41,117 nt of DNA from Alphaproteobacteria bacterium (GCA_015654635.1 JAATGP010000066.1:1-41117), one strand, 5' to 3'; positions 1 through 8,566 are shown, numbered from the stretch's first letter. Notes: generated from the letters alone by a model not told the origin. Made by a program: numbers and translations.

Positions 1-670
1 CTTCATCGCGGAAACACGGCGCAATCTGAAAATAACGGTCGAAGCCCGCCACCATCAGCAATTGCTTGAACTGCTGCGGCGCTTGCGGCAGGGCATAGAA
101 TTTACCGGGATGAATGCGGCTCGGCACCAGGAAGTCGCGCGCGCCCTCGGGCGAGGAGGCCGTCAGGATCGGCGTCTGATATTCGGTAAAGCCCTGATCC
201 ACCATGCGGCGGCGGATCGAGGTGATCACCTTGGAACGCAGCACCACATTCTTGTGCAGCTTCTCGCGGCGCAGATCCAAAAAGCGGTATTTAAGGCGGA
301 CATCCTCGGGATAGTCGAGGTCGCCGAACACCGGCAGCGGCAGATCGCTCGCCATGCCTTGAACCGCGGCCTCGTCGATGCGCAGCTCGATCTCGCCCGT
401 CGGCATATCGGGATTGATGGTGTCGCCCGTGCGCGCTTCCAGATGCCCAGTCAGCGTCAGCACCCATTCCGAGCGGGCGCGGTCGACGGTGGCGAAAGCC
501 GGGCTATCGGGTTCCACCACGCATTGGGTGATGCCGTAATGATCGCGCAGGTCGATAAAGATCAGCCCGCCATGATCGCGCCTGCGATTAACCCAACCGG
601 ACAGCCGGACCTTGGTGCCGACATCTTTCTTGCGTAGTTCGCCGCAGGTGTGGGTGCGATAGGCGTGCAT
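1..670 (-). CDS. aspS: Aspartyl-tRNA synthetase, N-terminal part (runs off the window)
   Basis: This is the first 223 codons of a class II aminoacyl-tRNA synthetase that charges tRNA-Asp (in many bacteria without AsnRS, also tRNA-Asn). The start is the ATG at 668-670, giving [13 protein letters not shown]. An OB-fold anticodon-binding domain covers about residues 15-105 and includes [19 protein letters not shown]. The catalytic domain then begins with [14 protein letters not shown] and the aspartate-site stretch PQAPQQFKQ. The window edge falls at FRDE, which is class II motif 2. The frame is fully open and shows no damage. The rest of the catalytic core, including the bacterial insertion domain and motif 3, lies outside. 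It is divergent from the phosphodiesterase gene at 832. Confidence 0.97.
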   Translation of the reverse strand, partial: MHAYRTHTCGELRKKDVGTKVRLSGWVNRRRDHGGLIFIDLRDHYGITQCVVEPDSPAFATVDRARSEWVLTLTGHLEARTGDTINPDMPTGEIELRIDEAAVQGMASDLPLPVFGDLDYPEDVRLKYRFLDLRREKLHKNVVLRSKVITSIRRRMVDQGFTEYQTPILTASSPEGARDFLVPSRIHPGKFYALPQAPQQFKQLLMVAGFDRYFQIAPCFRDE

Positions 671-739
671 CGTTCGTTCCTTGAGATACTTCGTGTCGAA
701 AAACGGGGGCCGGAGACCAAAGATGGGGATATGTGGCGT

Positions 740-760
740 CTTGGCCCCCCCGGGGTCAAG
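740..760. promoter_or_regulatory. Hairpin / possible aspS promoter region
   Basis: A 9-bp stem (CTTGGCCCC against GGGGTCAAG, one G-U wobble) closes a CCC loop in the gap between divergent aspS and the phosphodiesterase gene. On the minus strand its right arm contains TTGACC, a possible -35 for aspS about 85 bp upstream of the start, but no good -10 is visible 16-18 bp further on. There is no T-run, so it is not a convincing terminator. Confidence 0.25.
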
Positions 761-831
761 GCTGCCCAAAATGTTGATTCAACTGTCGCACTCTGGGATT
801 AGGGTCCGCCGGTCTTCACAGGGAATAGCCC

Positions 832-2670
832 ATGCGCCGCCTGCTCGCCACCACCACTTTGACGCTCACTTTGACACTGCCGGTCCTGGCCCAAGACCCT
901 GGTCCCGCAGCCAAGCGCAATGTGGTGATCTTCGTGGCGGATGGCCTGCGCTACACCTCGGTGACCCCCGAAACCGCCCCGACCATGGCCAAAATCCGCA
1001 AAGACGGCGTGGATTTCACCAACAGCCACTCCACCTATCCCACGCTTACCACGGTCAATGCCGCCACCATCGCCACCGGCCATGCCCCCGGCGACACTGG
1101 CAATTTCGGCAATACGCTCTATGTCGGCTTTCCGGTCCCGTGCCGCATGGGCGCCACCGCCACCTTCATCGAAGACGATTGCATTCTGAAGGATATCAAG
1201 GCGCACTTCCCGGATGATTATATTGCGCAAAAAACCTTGATCGAAACCGCCCGCGCCGCGGGACTGAACACGCTGGTGATCGGCAAAAAGGGCCCCGCAG
1301 CCATTGAGTACCTTGCCGCCCTGGAGAGCGAAGGCAAAACCGTCGAAGACCCCAAAGGTCTCTTCATCGACGATTCGACCAACCGCCCCACCAATCTCGA
1401 CGGCACCCCCACCAAAAGCACCATGCTGAAAGGGGCGCTGGCTACGGAAGTGCTGACGGCCACCGGCTCCACGGCCCCGGCCTTCTCCACCATGCCCAAT
1501 ATCGTGCAGCAGGCGTATCTGCGCCAAGCCGTGACTCAGGTCTTGATTCCGCGCTTGAAAGATTCCGGCAAGCCTTTCGCCATGCTGTACTGGTCGCGCG
1601 ATCCCGACACCACCCAGCACGGCGCCGAGGATAGCGACGGCAGGCTGGTCCCGGGCATCAATTCCACCAGCGGCCGCGCCGCCATCTACAATGCCGACAA
1701 CGACCTCAAAGGCATTCTGGATTCGCTGAAGCAATATGGCCTCGCCGACAACACCGATGTCTTCGTCATTGCCGACCACGGCTTTTCGACCATCGCCCAC
1801 GGCCTGCCGACGCCGGATGGCCATATGGAGCGCACCTCGCTGGCCTCGGGCTTTGTCGCTATAGACGTGGCCCATTGGCTGAATCAGAAAATCTACGATC
1901 CGGATCGCTCCGACGCCGAGCTGGATCTGGATTCCGGCGAACATCCCCAAGGCGGCAACGGCCTCATCGGCCCCACGGCGGATAAGCCCGAGGCCGTGGT
2001 GATAGCCAATGGCGGCAGCGATTTTATCTATGTGCCGCAGACGCCAAACGCTCCCGCCACCGCCAAGACCATCTATGCCAAGCTGGTGGAGCAGCCTTAT
2101 GTCGCCGCGCTGTTCGTCGATGATGCCCTGCTCGATGCCGACAAAGCCGCTTTCGCCGGCGCCTTGCCGCTCAGCGCCATCAACTTCGTCGGCTCCTCGA
2201 AGATGCCGCGCCCGGCCATCGTGATCGGTTTCCGCAGCTTCGTGGTCAACGGCTGCGTCGAGAAGCTGGAGCAGATGTGCACCGCCGAAACTGCCGACAC
2301 CAGCCTGCACACGGGCCAAGGCATGCATGGCAGCTTCAGTCGCGCCGACACCCGCAACTTCATGGCCGCCATCGGTCCCGATTTCAAAAAGTCCTACGTC
2401 GATAGCGCGCCGGTCGGCAATGTGGATGTCGCGCCGACGCTGGCCCACATCCTCGGCCTCGATCTGCAAGGCCCTGGCACCCTTAAAGGCCGCATCGCCG
2501 ATGAAGCGCTCACCGGCGGCAAAGAACCCAAAGTCAGCAAGACCACACTGGCCTCGGAAAAGGCCGCCAACGGCTTTCAGACCCTTCTCAACCTCCAAGA
2601 AGTCGGCACCACCCGCTATCTGACAGCAGCAGGCTTCCCCGGCCGCACGGTCGGGCTGGTGGCGAAGTAA
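832..2670 (+). CDS. Secreted alkaline-phosphatase-superfamily phosphodiesterase/pyrophosphatase (NPP-like)
   Basis: The 612-residue protein has a signal peptide (residues 1-21, cleavage after VLAQ) and so acts in the periplasm or outside. It has the metal-site pattern of the nucleotide pyrophosphatase/phosphodiesterase branch of the alkaline phosphatase superfamily: Asp37 in VADGLR, the predicted Thr nucleophile T71 in STYPTLTTVN, Asp257 and His263 in DPDTTQHG, the Asp315-His316 pair in ADHGF, and a C-terminal HGSFSR histidine. These residues should hold two zinc ions and cleave phosphodiester or phosphomonoester bonds; the substrate cannot be told. An AGGGAA Shine-Dalgarno lies about 8 nt before the ATG. 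It is monocistronic, converging on the DUF336 gene. Confidence 0.88.
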   Translation: MRRLLATTTLTLTLTLPVLAQDPGPAAKRNVVIFVADGLRYTSVTPETAPTMAKIRKDGVDFTNSHSTYPTLTTVNAATIATGHAPGDTGNFGNTLYVGFPVPCRMGATATFIEDDCILKDIKAHFPDDYIAQKTLIETARAAGLNTLVIGKKGPAAIEYLAALESEGKTVEDPKGLFIDDSTNRPTNLDGTPTKSTMLKGALATEVLTATGSTAPAFSTMPNIVQQAYLRQAVTQVLIPRLKDSGKPFAMLYWSRDPDTTQHGAEDSDGRLVPGINSTSGRAAIYNADNDLKGILDSLKQYGLADNTDVFVIADHGFSTIAHGLPTPDGHMERTSLASGFVAIDVAHWLNQKIYDPDRSDAELDLDSGEHPQGGNGLIGPTADKPEAVVIANGGSDFIYVPQTPNAPATAKTIYAKLVEQPYVAALFVDDALLDADKAAFAGALPLSAINFVGSSKMPRPAIVIGFRSFVVNGCVEKLEQMCTAETADTSLHTGQGMHGSFSRADTRNFMAAIGPDFKKSYVDSAPVGNVDVAPTLAHILGLDLQGPGTLKGRIADEALTGGKEPKVSKTTLASEKAANGFQTLLNLQEVGTTRYLTAAGFPGRTVGLVAK

Positions 2671-2708
2671 TTTAACTTCCCTCTTGCGGGGAGGTCAAAA
2701 GCGATCCG

Positions 2709-3128
2709 TCAGCGCGCGCTCTCTTCGATCCGCCGCGCCGCCAGCGTGGCCAGTTCGACATCTTCGTCACCGGTCAGGCCGCTGACCGCGATGGCGCCCA
2801 CCACCTCGCCGGCGATTGTCACCGGCACGCCGCCATCCCAGCCGGTGAAGCGCGGATCGCCCATAAAGGCGATATCCCAGCCGCCCTCTTTGATGCTGCG
2901 GCCGATATCGCCGGAAAGCTTGCGCTCGCGCGCCGCGGTGTAAGCCTTGTTGGTGGCGAAGGTGGCGGAGGAGTACGGTGCCCCATTGCAGCGCATCAGG
3001 GCAATCAGTTCGCCATGGCGGTCGGCGACGGCGATCACCGCCGCCTTGCCGCGGCGCTTCAGCTCGCCGACGATGGTCTGAACCGCGAGGAGCGCTTCCT
3101 CATGACCGATTTCCACAATGGTCTGCAT
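2709..3128 (-). CDS. HbpS/GlcG-like protein (DUF336)
   Basis: A 139-residue protein of the GlcG/HbpS (DUF336) fold. Typical segments are IAVADRHGELIALMR, the conserved ATNKAYTAA helix, and near the C-terminus GGVPVTIAGEVVGAIAVSG. Family members include the Streptomyces haem-binding HbpS and proteins next to glycolate or diol metabolism genes; the ligand here is unknown. The ATG at 3128 is preferred because GAAGGCG precedes it and the family begins near this point. The longer frame from 3248 would add 40 atypical residues and overlap the preceding methyltransferase. It is the last gene of the leftward tetR-methyltransferase-DUF336 group. Confidence 0.78.
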   Translation of the reverse strand: MQTIVEIGHEEALLAVQTIVGELKRRGKAAVIAVADRHGELIALMRCNGAPYSSATFATNKAYTAARERKLSGDIGRSIKEGGWDIAFMGDPRFTGWDGGVPVTIAGEVVGAIAVSGLTGDEDVELATLAARRIEESAR

Positions 3129-3217
3129 CGCCTTCGAGCCCCAGGATTGCAACGCAGACGATAGGATGACCGCCCGCGCCTGTCGACGCCTCCCCCACGC
3201 CACAATGCCACGCCCCA

Positions 3218-3865
3218 TCAGCCAATCCGGCGGATGACCGCGAACCACATTTTGATATCGAGCGAGAATTTTTCCGGGAAGGAGGCCGGATCGAAACCGG
3301 GATTCACTTCTCCTTCGGCATAGTCTAGAGACTCGATCTCCCAGCCTTCGGCAAAAGCAGCCTGCAGCGCCGCGCGACTGACCCCGCCGCCCGGCGCCTT
3401 GGGCCCATCGGCGAAGCTGAACAAAAACAGCCGCCCGCCCGGCTCCAGCACATGCGCCAGACCTTCGGCATAACGCTGGCGCACAGCGGCATCGTCATAG
3501 ATATGGAACAGGCCGCTATCGATGATGCTGGCAAAACGCTTATCCCAGGCGTTCAAGGTGAGGGCATCCATCACCCGAAAGTCCACCGTCACGCCATGGG
3601 CGGCGGCGCGGGCCCGCGCCATGGCGATGGCTTGTTCGACGAAATCGATCCCGGTGACGGCGAGGCCGCGCGCCGCGAAGAACACCGAGGCGCCGCCCGT
3701 ACCGCAACCGCAATCGAGCAGCGGACCTTTGATCTGATCGGCCACTGCCACAAAGGGCGGCTGCGGCTTGCCGGTATCCCAGGGCGGGGTGCTTTCGGCA
3801 TAGATTTTGGCAAAACCGGCTTGCGTAGATTCCACGGCTTCATTGACAAATGGTTTGTTGGACAT
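3218..3865 (-). CDS. Class I SAM-dependent methyltransferase
   Basis: A 215-residue Rossmann-fold methyltransferase. Motif I, which binds S-adenosylmethionine, is LLDCGCGTGGAS at about residues 49-60. The acidic ribose-binding residue follows in VTGIDFVEQAI, and VMDALTL matches motif II. The N-terminal region (AESTPPWDTGKPQPPF) resembles thiopurine S-methyltransferase-like and other small-molecule methyltransferases, where a PWD/PPW element sits near the substrate. The substrate is unknown. It lies downstream of tetR with an 80-bp gap containing an inverted repeat, so it is probably controlled by that repressor. Confidence 0.85.
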   Translation of the reverse strand: MSNKPFVNEAVESTQAGFAKIYAESTPPWDTGKPQPPFVAVADQIKGPLLDCGCGTGGASVFFAARGLAVTGIDFVEQAIAMARARAAAHGVTVDFRVMDALTLNAWDKRFASIIDSGLFHIYDDAAVRQRYAEGLAHVLEPGGRLFLFSFADGPKAPGGGVSRAALQAAFAEGWEIESLDYAEGEVNPGFDPASFPEKFSLDIKMWFAVIRRIG

Positions 3866-3900
3866 ACGGCGTCTCCTAAGGGAACAGGCGTGACCGCGCG

Positions 3901-3928
3901 CACGGAAAATCCGTGTACTGACCAGTCA
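3901..3928. promoter_or_regulatory. Inverted repeats upstream of the methyltransferase gene
   Basis: In the 80-bp gap between tetR and the methyltransferase gene there is a perfect inverted repeat, CACGGA-AAA-TCCGTG (3901-3915), followed closely by TGAC-CA-GTCA (3919-3928). There is no T-run after either on either strand. Their place just before a methyltransferase gene suggests an operator. The arms do not resemble the operator in front of tetR, so binding by the same TetR protein is uncertain. Confidence 0.35.
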
Positions 3929-3945
3929 CAAAAGGCAAAAAGATG

Positions 3946-4614
3946 TTAGGCGGTTCGCCCCGGATCGGGCGGCCCCACCAGCCCGTCGATGATGACATTG
4001 AGGGCCCAGTGACCGCGCTCCTCGCCGCCCGACAGCAACAGGGCCCGCGCCGCAAAGATCAGCGGATAGACGGTGGGGGATAGCTGTGCCAGCGCCGCCT
4101 CAACAGGGCCGAGATCGCCGCCGCTGCGCAAGCTCTGTTCGGCGGCAATGGCAGTGACATACAAAATCAACAGATCGACGCCCCAGGCAGCGGACTTCGC
4201 ATCCACTCCGCCTTCCTGCAGCAGCCCCAACAGCATTTCCCAGATGCGCAAGGAGTTAGGGCCGCTGGCGAGGGTGCCGAGCGCCAGCGGCGCCAGACCG
4301 GGCCGCTCGATCAGCACCATCATATAGCGCCACAGCACCGCCTTCAGCCGCTCCCGCCAGGGTCCCACCGCGGGCGCCGTCACCGCCGAGAGCGCCGCAT
4401 CCAGCATCTCGGCATGCAGGGCGCCAAGATTGGGAAGATAGACGTAAAGCGAGGCCGGTCCGGTATCGAGCGCTGTTGCCACCCGCCGCAAACTGAGCCC
4501 GGAAAGCCCCTCTGCCGCCAAAATCTCCAGCCCCTTGGCGACAATCCCCTCGCGGGTGAGCGGCGGTTTGGCGGGGCGGTTGCGACGGCTGATGACGGGG
4601 CGATTCTGTTCCAT
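3946..4614 (-). CDS. TetR/AcrR-family transcriptional repressor
   Basis: A 222-residue repressor. The N-terminal helix-turn-helix domain spans about residues 16-62: LTREGIVAKGLEILAAEGL, then LSLRRVATALDTGPASLYVYL, with the usual TetR recognition-helix pattern. The C-terminal ligand-binding domain is hydrophobic and helical and resembles the TetR_C_11-type group; the ligand is unknown. The ATG at 4614 was chosen over one at 4641 because the upstream 33 bp hold a promoter and palindromic operator that would otherwise be coding, and the -10 box ends 7 nt before it. It heads the methyltransferase-DUF336 group, its likely targets. Confidence 0.88.
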   Translation of the reverse strand: MEQNRPVISRRNRPAKPPLTREGIVAKGLEILAAEGLSGLSLRRVATALDTGPASLYVYLPNLGALHAEMLDAALSAVTAPAVGPWRERLKAVLWRYMMVLIERPGLAPLALGTLASGPNSLRIWEMLLGLLQEGGVDAKSAAWGVDLLILYVTAIAAEQSLRSGGDLGPVEAALAQLSPTVYPLIFAARALLLSGGEERGHWALNVIIDGLVGPPDPGRTA

Positions 4615-4620
4615 GCCGCC

Positions 4621-4662
4621 ACAATACCAAACGAACACCATTCGTCAAGAACATTGTTCGTT
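4621..4662 (-). promoter_or_regulatory. tetR promoter with overlapping palindromic operator
   Basis: On the minus strand TTGACG (4648-4643) and TATTGT (4626-4621) are separated by 16 bp, a good sigma70-type promoter. Predicted transcription begins within 1-2 nt of the tetR ATG at 4614, so the mRNA would be leaderless. The outer inverted repeat AACGAAC...GTTCGTT spans 4630-4662. It encloses two smaller ones, GAACA-T-TGTTC (4650-4660) and ACGAA-CACCA-TTCGT (4631-4645). They cover the -35 box and spacer, as expected for autorepression. Confidence 0.7.
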
Positions 4663-4875
4663 AGCACATTTCAACCCACCCTTGTAGGGAAGTGGAAATA
4701 TCGAAACGTATGCATGCCCCACTTCGTCTACCATTCGGCGCGGGGCCCTCAGCGGGACGAAGGTTTTTACAAAAACAAATCCCGTCATGCCGAGGTCCTC
4801 GCCGCGCAGAGTGCTGGCATTTTTCGCGCGATGCCATGGGCGGCGAGCCCCCAAGCACGCTCCCCACCACCCGCT

Positions 4876-5658
4876 TCAGCGCACCTTCCCGGCCTTGTTC
4901 TCCAGCACCACGTTCGACAGCACGGCGGTATCGGCCTTATCGGGCAGGTGCGAACAGAAGCCGATGCCGACATAGAAGGGCGCCGCAAAATCCAGCGTGA
5001 CCGGCGGGCCGAACTGGTGCATGGGCTCACCCTCCAGGCTGACGAACAGGGCAAATTGATTGCCGCGTTTTTCCAGCCCAATGCGTTTGGCGATCACCGG
5101 CACCAAGCTGTCCGGCGATTTGCCGCCCGGCACGCCGCGCTCGCCCATACGGTATTCCATGTCTTTCACGCGCAACCCCGTGGCCGGCCTTTGCGCCAGA
5201 TGGATCATGCCCGCGCCGTGCAGCGCCACCACCACCTCTTTGGCGTCGTCATCCAGGCTCTGGCGGATCACCAGCACCGCCTTGCGGTCGCCATAGCCGT
5301 TGGGATCGGGATAGGCGATATCGGCCGCCAGCGAGACATCGCCCGTCATCGTCTTCCACAGATAGCGAAACTCGTCGCGCACGTACCAGACGTTATAGCC
5401 CGCCCCGGTGATGGTGTAGGCACCCGTGGCCTTGTCGAACGAGGAACTGCCCGGCACCAAGGCGCTGCCGACATCCGATTGGCCGTCGAACACGCCGATG
5501 CGGCCCAGGATGGTGGTCGGCGGGCGATGGAATTCGGGCGGCGGCGACACCTGCATATGGGTGGGCGAGCTTGGCAGCGCCCAATCGGGAACCTTGTCCT
5601 GCCCCCAGGCAGCGGCAGCGAAAGGGGCAAGCAGCAACGCGGTCACGATACGGCGCAT
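4876..5658 (-). CDS. Secreted protein with concanavalin-like (DUF1349-type) domain
   Basis: A 260-residue protein with a signal peptide (MRRIVTALLLAPFAAAAWGQ). The mature part looks all-beta. It contains FDGQSDVG, a stretch around TITGAGYNVWYVRDEFRYLWK, SGDVSLAADI-like and RKAVLVIRQSLDDDAKEVVVALHG segments, which resemble the concanavalin/DUF1349-like domain often joined to TolB-type beta-propellers in alphaproteobacteria. No propeller follows here, so it is a stand-alone version. No catalytic residues are recognisable. A carbohydrate- or surface-binding role is inference from fold type only. The ATG at 5658 is chosen because the signal peptide starts there and AGGA lies about 10 nt upstream. 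Confidence 0.72.
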   Translation of the reverse strand: MRRIVTALLLAPFAAAAWGQDKVPDWALPSSPTHMQVSPPPEFHRPPTTILGRIGVFDGQSDVGSALVPGSSSFDKATGAYTITGAGYNVWYVRDEFRYLWKTMTGDVSLAADIAYPDPNGYGDRKAVLVIRQSLDDDAKEVVVALHGAGMIHLAQRPATGLRVKDMEYRMGERGVPGGKSPDSLVPVIAKRIGLEKRGNQFALFVSLEGEPMHQFGPPVTLDFAAPFYVGIGFCSHLPDKADTAVLSNVVLENKAGKVR

Positions 5659-5730
5659 GACGAAGCAATCCTGTTGACGACGGCAAAGGGGAGCACAGAC
5701 AGGGGGCAAAACGGAATAACGATTCCGCGA

Positions 5731-6249
5731 CTAGCTGAGCGCCTTGACCACGCGCACGAAGGGCACACCGGCCATAAAGCCTTTGCGGAAGCCAAGCTGC
5801 GCCGCCAGCTTAAGGGCTTTGCGGTTTTCGCCGTCGATCAGCCCCCAGACTTCTTCAAAGCCGCGCCCCGCCGCATAGTCGAGCAGCAGGCTTTGCATCA
5901 GCGTGCCGAGGCCCTGGCGCTGCAGATCGCTGCGCACAATGATGGCGTATTCGGCGCTTCTGCGGCAGCTATCCTGAACCAGCCGTGTCACCGCCACGAT
6001 CTCGCCCTTCACGCTCTCGGCGACGAAGGCCATGGTCTCGTCGTAGTCGATCTCGGTGAAGCGGGCGATCAACGCCTGGCTGATTTCCCGCACCCCGCGC
6101 AGCAGGCGAAAACTAAGGTCTTCCAGGCTGCAATGCTTGGCCGCCGCGGCATAGCCTGCCGCATCCGACAGCCGCACCGGGCGGACCAGCAGCCGTTCGC
6201 CGCGCCACAAAACTTGGCGGATCAGATGGCTGGGATAAACCGGAGACAT
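5731..6249 (-). CDS. GNAT-family N-acetyltransferase
   Basis: A 172-residue acetyltransferase. The coenzyme A pyrophosphate-binding motif A is clear in IVRSDLQRQGLGTLMQSLL (Q/R-x-x-G-x-G/A pattern), followed by YAAGRGFEEVWG and the motif B region NRKALKLAAQLGF. The front part (RPVRLSDAAGYAAAAKHCS, LSFRLLRGVREIS) resembles the GNAT module found at the C-terminus of Pat-type protein lysine acetyltransferases, but without the acyl-CoA synthetase portion. The acceptor is unknown. The ATG at 6249 gives the usual domain length; no strong ribosome-binding site is seen. It is divergent from rnd. Confidence 0.85.
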   Translation of the reverse strand: MSPVYPSHLIRQVLWRGERLLVRPVRLSDAAGYAAAAKHCSLEDLSFRLLRGVREISQALIARFTEIDYDETMAFVAESVKGEIVAVTRLVQDSCRRSAEYAIIVRSDLQRQGLGTLMQSLLLDYAAGRGFEEVWGLIDGENRKALKLAAQLGFRKGFMAGVPFVRVVKALS

Positions 6250-6379
6250 GCAAGCAGCGTAACGGCAAGCGGCAGCCCTCGAAATAGGGTATATGTTCCT
6301 ATCCAAAATCCCCCCTGCTCCCTCGTCGCGGGTCATTTATACCAGCGCAAAGCCGCCCCGAATCCGCTATCACCAGTTG

Positions 6380-7534
6380 ATGCGGATTATCGAAACCACA
6401 GCCGACCTAGAAATCCTGACCCAGGAACTCGCCTCGGCCCCCTACCTCGCCCTCGACACCGAATTCATGCGCGATTCGACCTACTGGCCGAAGCTTTGCC
6501 TGATTCAAATTGCCTCGACCGAAGTCGCGGCGATCATCGATCCGTTGGCCGAGGGCATCGACTTGGCGCCCTTCTTCAAGCTCATCTCCGATCCCAAGAT
6601 CGTCAAGGTGCTGCACGCCGGCCGCCAGGATATCGAGATCTTCTGGCACAAAGGCCGCTGCATTCCCGATCCGTTGTTCGACACCCAGATCGTCGCCATG
6701 GTCTGCGGCTTCGGCGAGGCGGCGTCCTACGAAACACTGGCGCGCAAGCTTGCCCATGCCGAGGTCGACAAATCGGCCCGCTTCACCGATTGGGCCCGCC
6801 GCCCGCTGACCAAGCGCCAGCTCGAATATGCGCTGGCCGATGTCACTCATCTGCGCGTCGTCTACGAAAAGTTGAAAGCCGAGCTGGCGCGCACCGGCCG
6901 CGAAAGCTGGGTGGCCGAGGAAATTGCCGCCCTGCAATGCTCCGAGCTTTACGCCCTCGATCCGGTGCTGGCGTGGAAGCGCCTGAAGCCGCGCACCGCC
7001 AACAAGCGTTTCATTGCAGCGCTCGCGGCTGTTGCAGAATGGCGCGAGCGCGAGGCCCAGACCCGCGATGTGCCGCGCAACCGCGTCCTCAAGGATGAGG
7101 TGCTGCTGGAGCTGGCCTCCAATCCGCCGGAGGATGGCGCCATGCTGGAGCGCATCCGCTCCGTGCCCAAAGGCTTTGCCTCCTCGCGCCTCGGCAAGAG
7201 TCTGCTCGATGCCATCGTCGCCGCCAAGGACAACGCCCCGCCCGATTGCCCCGACCCGCCGGCCCGTCGCCGCCACCGCGAACCCTCACCCGCCACCATT
7301 GATCTGCTCAAAACCCTCCTGCGCCTGCGCGCCGAGGCCGCCCGTGTCGCCCCCCGCCTGATCGCCAATGCCGACGATATCGAGCGTCTCGCCGCCGGGG
7401 ATGACGAAGATGTGATGGCGCTGTCGGGCTGGCGTCTGCAAGTTTTCGGCAAAGATGCCATTGCCTTGCGCGAAGGCAAGCTCGCCATCGCGCTCGAAAA
7501 CGGCGAGGCCGTCGTGGTAGAGTTGGAGGATTAA
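6380..7534 (+). CDS. rnd: Ribonuclease D
   Basis: A 384-residue 3'-5' exoribonuclease of the DEDD family that trims tRNA and other structured RNA precursors. The catalytic residues are visible: Asp26 and Glu28 in LALDTEF, an Asp in HAGRQDIEIF, and an Asp with Tyr in EYALADVTHLRVVY. An HRDC domain follows at about 205-285 (LYALDPVLAWKRLK...). The ATG at 6380 (MRIIETTADLE) is used because it matches the family start; the open frame further upstream is not family-like. An oxidoreductase gene follows after 18 bp and is probably cotranscribed. In many alphaproteobacteria rnd sits beside aspS; here about 5.7 kb lies between them. Confidence 0.95.
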   Translation: MRIIETTADLEILTQELASAPYLALDTEFMRDSTYWPKLCLIQIASTEVAAIIDPLAEGIDLAPFFKLISDPKIVKVLHAGRQDIEIFWHKGRCIPDPLFDTQIVAMVCGFGEAASYETLARKLAHAEVDKSARFTDWARRPLTKRQLEYALADVTHLRVVYEKLKAELARTGRESWVAEEIAALQCSELYALDPVLAWKRLKPRTANKRFIAALAAVAEWREREAQTRDVPRNRVLKDEVLLELASNPPEDGAMLERIRSVPKGFASSRLGKSLLDAIVAAKDNAPPDCPDPPARRRHREPSPATIDLLKTLLRLRAEAARVAPRLIANADDIERLAAGDDEDVMALSGWRLQVFGKDAIALREGKLAIALENGEAVVVELED

Positions 7535-7552
7535 GCCGAGCGGAGAAGTGCC

Positions 7553-8566
7553 ATGAAAGCCGTCGCCTATAAAGTTCCCGGCAACATCGAGCGGGCGGAT
7601 GCCCTTGTCGATGTCACCTTAGACAAACCCGCGCCTGGCGCACGGGATCTGCTGGTGGCGGTCGAGGCGATCTCGGTCAATCCGGTCGACACCAAGATCC
7701 GCAAATCCGCGGCGCCCGAAGGTGATGGCTGGAAGGTGCTGGGTTGGGATGCCGTCGGCCGTGTGGCTGCGGTTGGCGATGCCGTGCAGAGCTTCAAGGT
7801 TGGCGATGAAGTCTTTTATGCCGGCTCCATCACCCGTCCCGGCTGCGACAGCGAATTTCACCTCATCGACGAGCGCATCGCCGGTCACAAGCCCAAATCG
7901 CTATCCAACGCCGAAGCCGCCGCGCTGCCGCTGACGTCGGTCACGGCATGGGAGATGCTGTTCGACCGTCTCGATATTCACAAAGCCGTGCCCGGTGCGG
8001 CCAATGCGATTGTCATCATCGGTGGCGCTGGCGGCGTCAGCTCGATCGCCATTCAGCTCGCCCGCGCCCTGACCGATGTGACCGTGATTGCAACGGCTTC
8101 TCGGCCGGAGACGCGAGATTGGGTAAAGAGCCTTGGCGCCCATCATGTCCTCGATCACAGCAAGCCGCTGGCCGATCAAGTGGCTGCGCTCGGCATCGGC
8201 GCACCGGCCTTCGTCTTCTCGACGACCCAGACCCACCTGCATCTGCAGGAGATCATCGCGCTGCTCTCGCCCCAAGGCCGCTTCGGACTGATCGACGATC
8301 CGGAGACGCTCGATGTCATGGGCTTCAAGCGCAAAGCGCTGTCGATCCACTGGGAGTTGATGTTCACCCGTCCGCTGTTCCAGACCGCCGACATGGATGT
8401 GCAAGGCAAGATTCTCGAGGAAGTATCCCGGCTGGTCGATGCCGGCCACCTCAAGACGACGCTCACCGAGGTCCTCAGCCCCATCAATGCTGCCAATTTG
8501 AAAAAGGCTCATGCCATCCTCGAAAGCGGCAAGGCCAAAGGCAAAATTGTCCTTGAGGGCTTTTAA
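7553..8566 (+). CDS. Zinc-independent medium-chain alcohol dehydrogenase/quinone oxidoreductase
   Basis: A 337-residue member of the medium-chain dehydrogenase/reductase superfamily, ZADH/YogA-like branch. The GroES-like N-terminal domain has VNPVDTKIR and GWDAVGRVAAVGD. The nucleotide-binding Rossmann domain has VIIGGAGGVSSIAIQLAR at about residues 150-168. The cysteine and histidine zinc ligands of true alcohol dehydrogenases are missing, so it should reduce quinones or activated alkenes with NAD(P)H, or be a related reductase. GGAGAAG lies about 5 nt before the ATG. The 18-bp gap to rnd suggests shared transcription without implying a shared function. Confidence 0.88.
   Translation: MKAVAYKVPGNIERADALVDVTLDKPAPGARDLLVAVEAISVNPVDTKIRKSAAPEGDGWKVLGWDAVGRVAAVGDAVQSFKVGDEVFYAGSITRPGCDSEFHLIDERIAGHKPKSLSNAEAAALPLTSVTAWEMLFDRLDIHKAVPGAANAIVIIGGAGGVSSIAIQLARALTDVTVIATASRPETRDWVKSLGAHHVLDHSKPLADQVAALGIGAPAFVFSTTQTHLHLQEIIALLSPQGRFGLIDDPETLDVMGFKRKALSIHWELMFTRPLFQTADMDVQGKILEEVSRLVDAGHLKTTLTEVLSPINAANLKKAHAILESGKAKGKIVLEGF

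Noticed and set aside
799..2598. A 599-codon minus-strand open frame opposite the phosphodiesterase gene
   Set aside because: Its composition is Gly/Ala/Arg/His-rich with no domain, and it mirrors a strongly supported gene.
3128..3248. A longer start for the DUF336 protein at 3248
   Set aside because: The extra 40 residues are not family-like and would overlap the methyltransferase 3' end; ATG 3128 has a ribosome-binding site.
4414..7098. An 894-codon plus-strand open frame
   Set aside because: It runs antisense to tetR, the secreted protein and the GNAT gene, then out of frame through rnd. All four have clear family motifs, and this frame has none; it is a by-product of GC-rich codon use.
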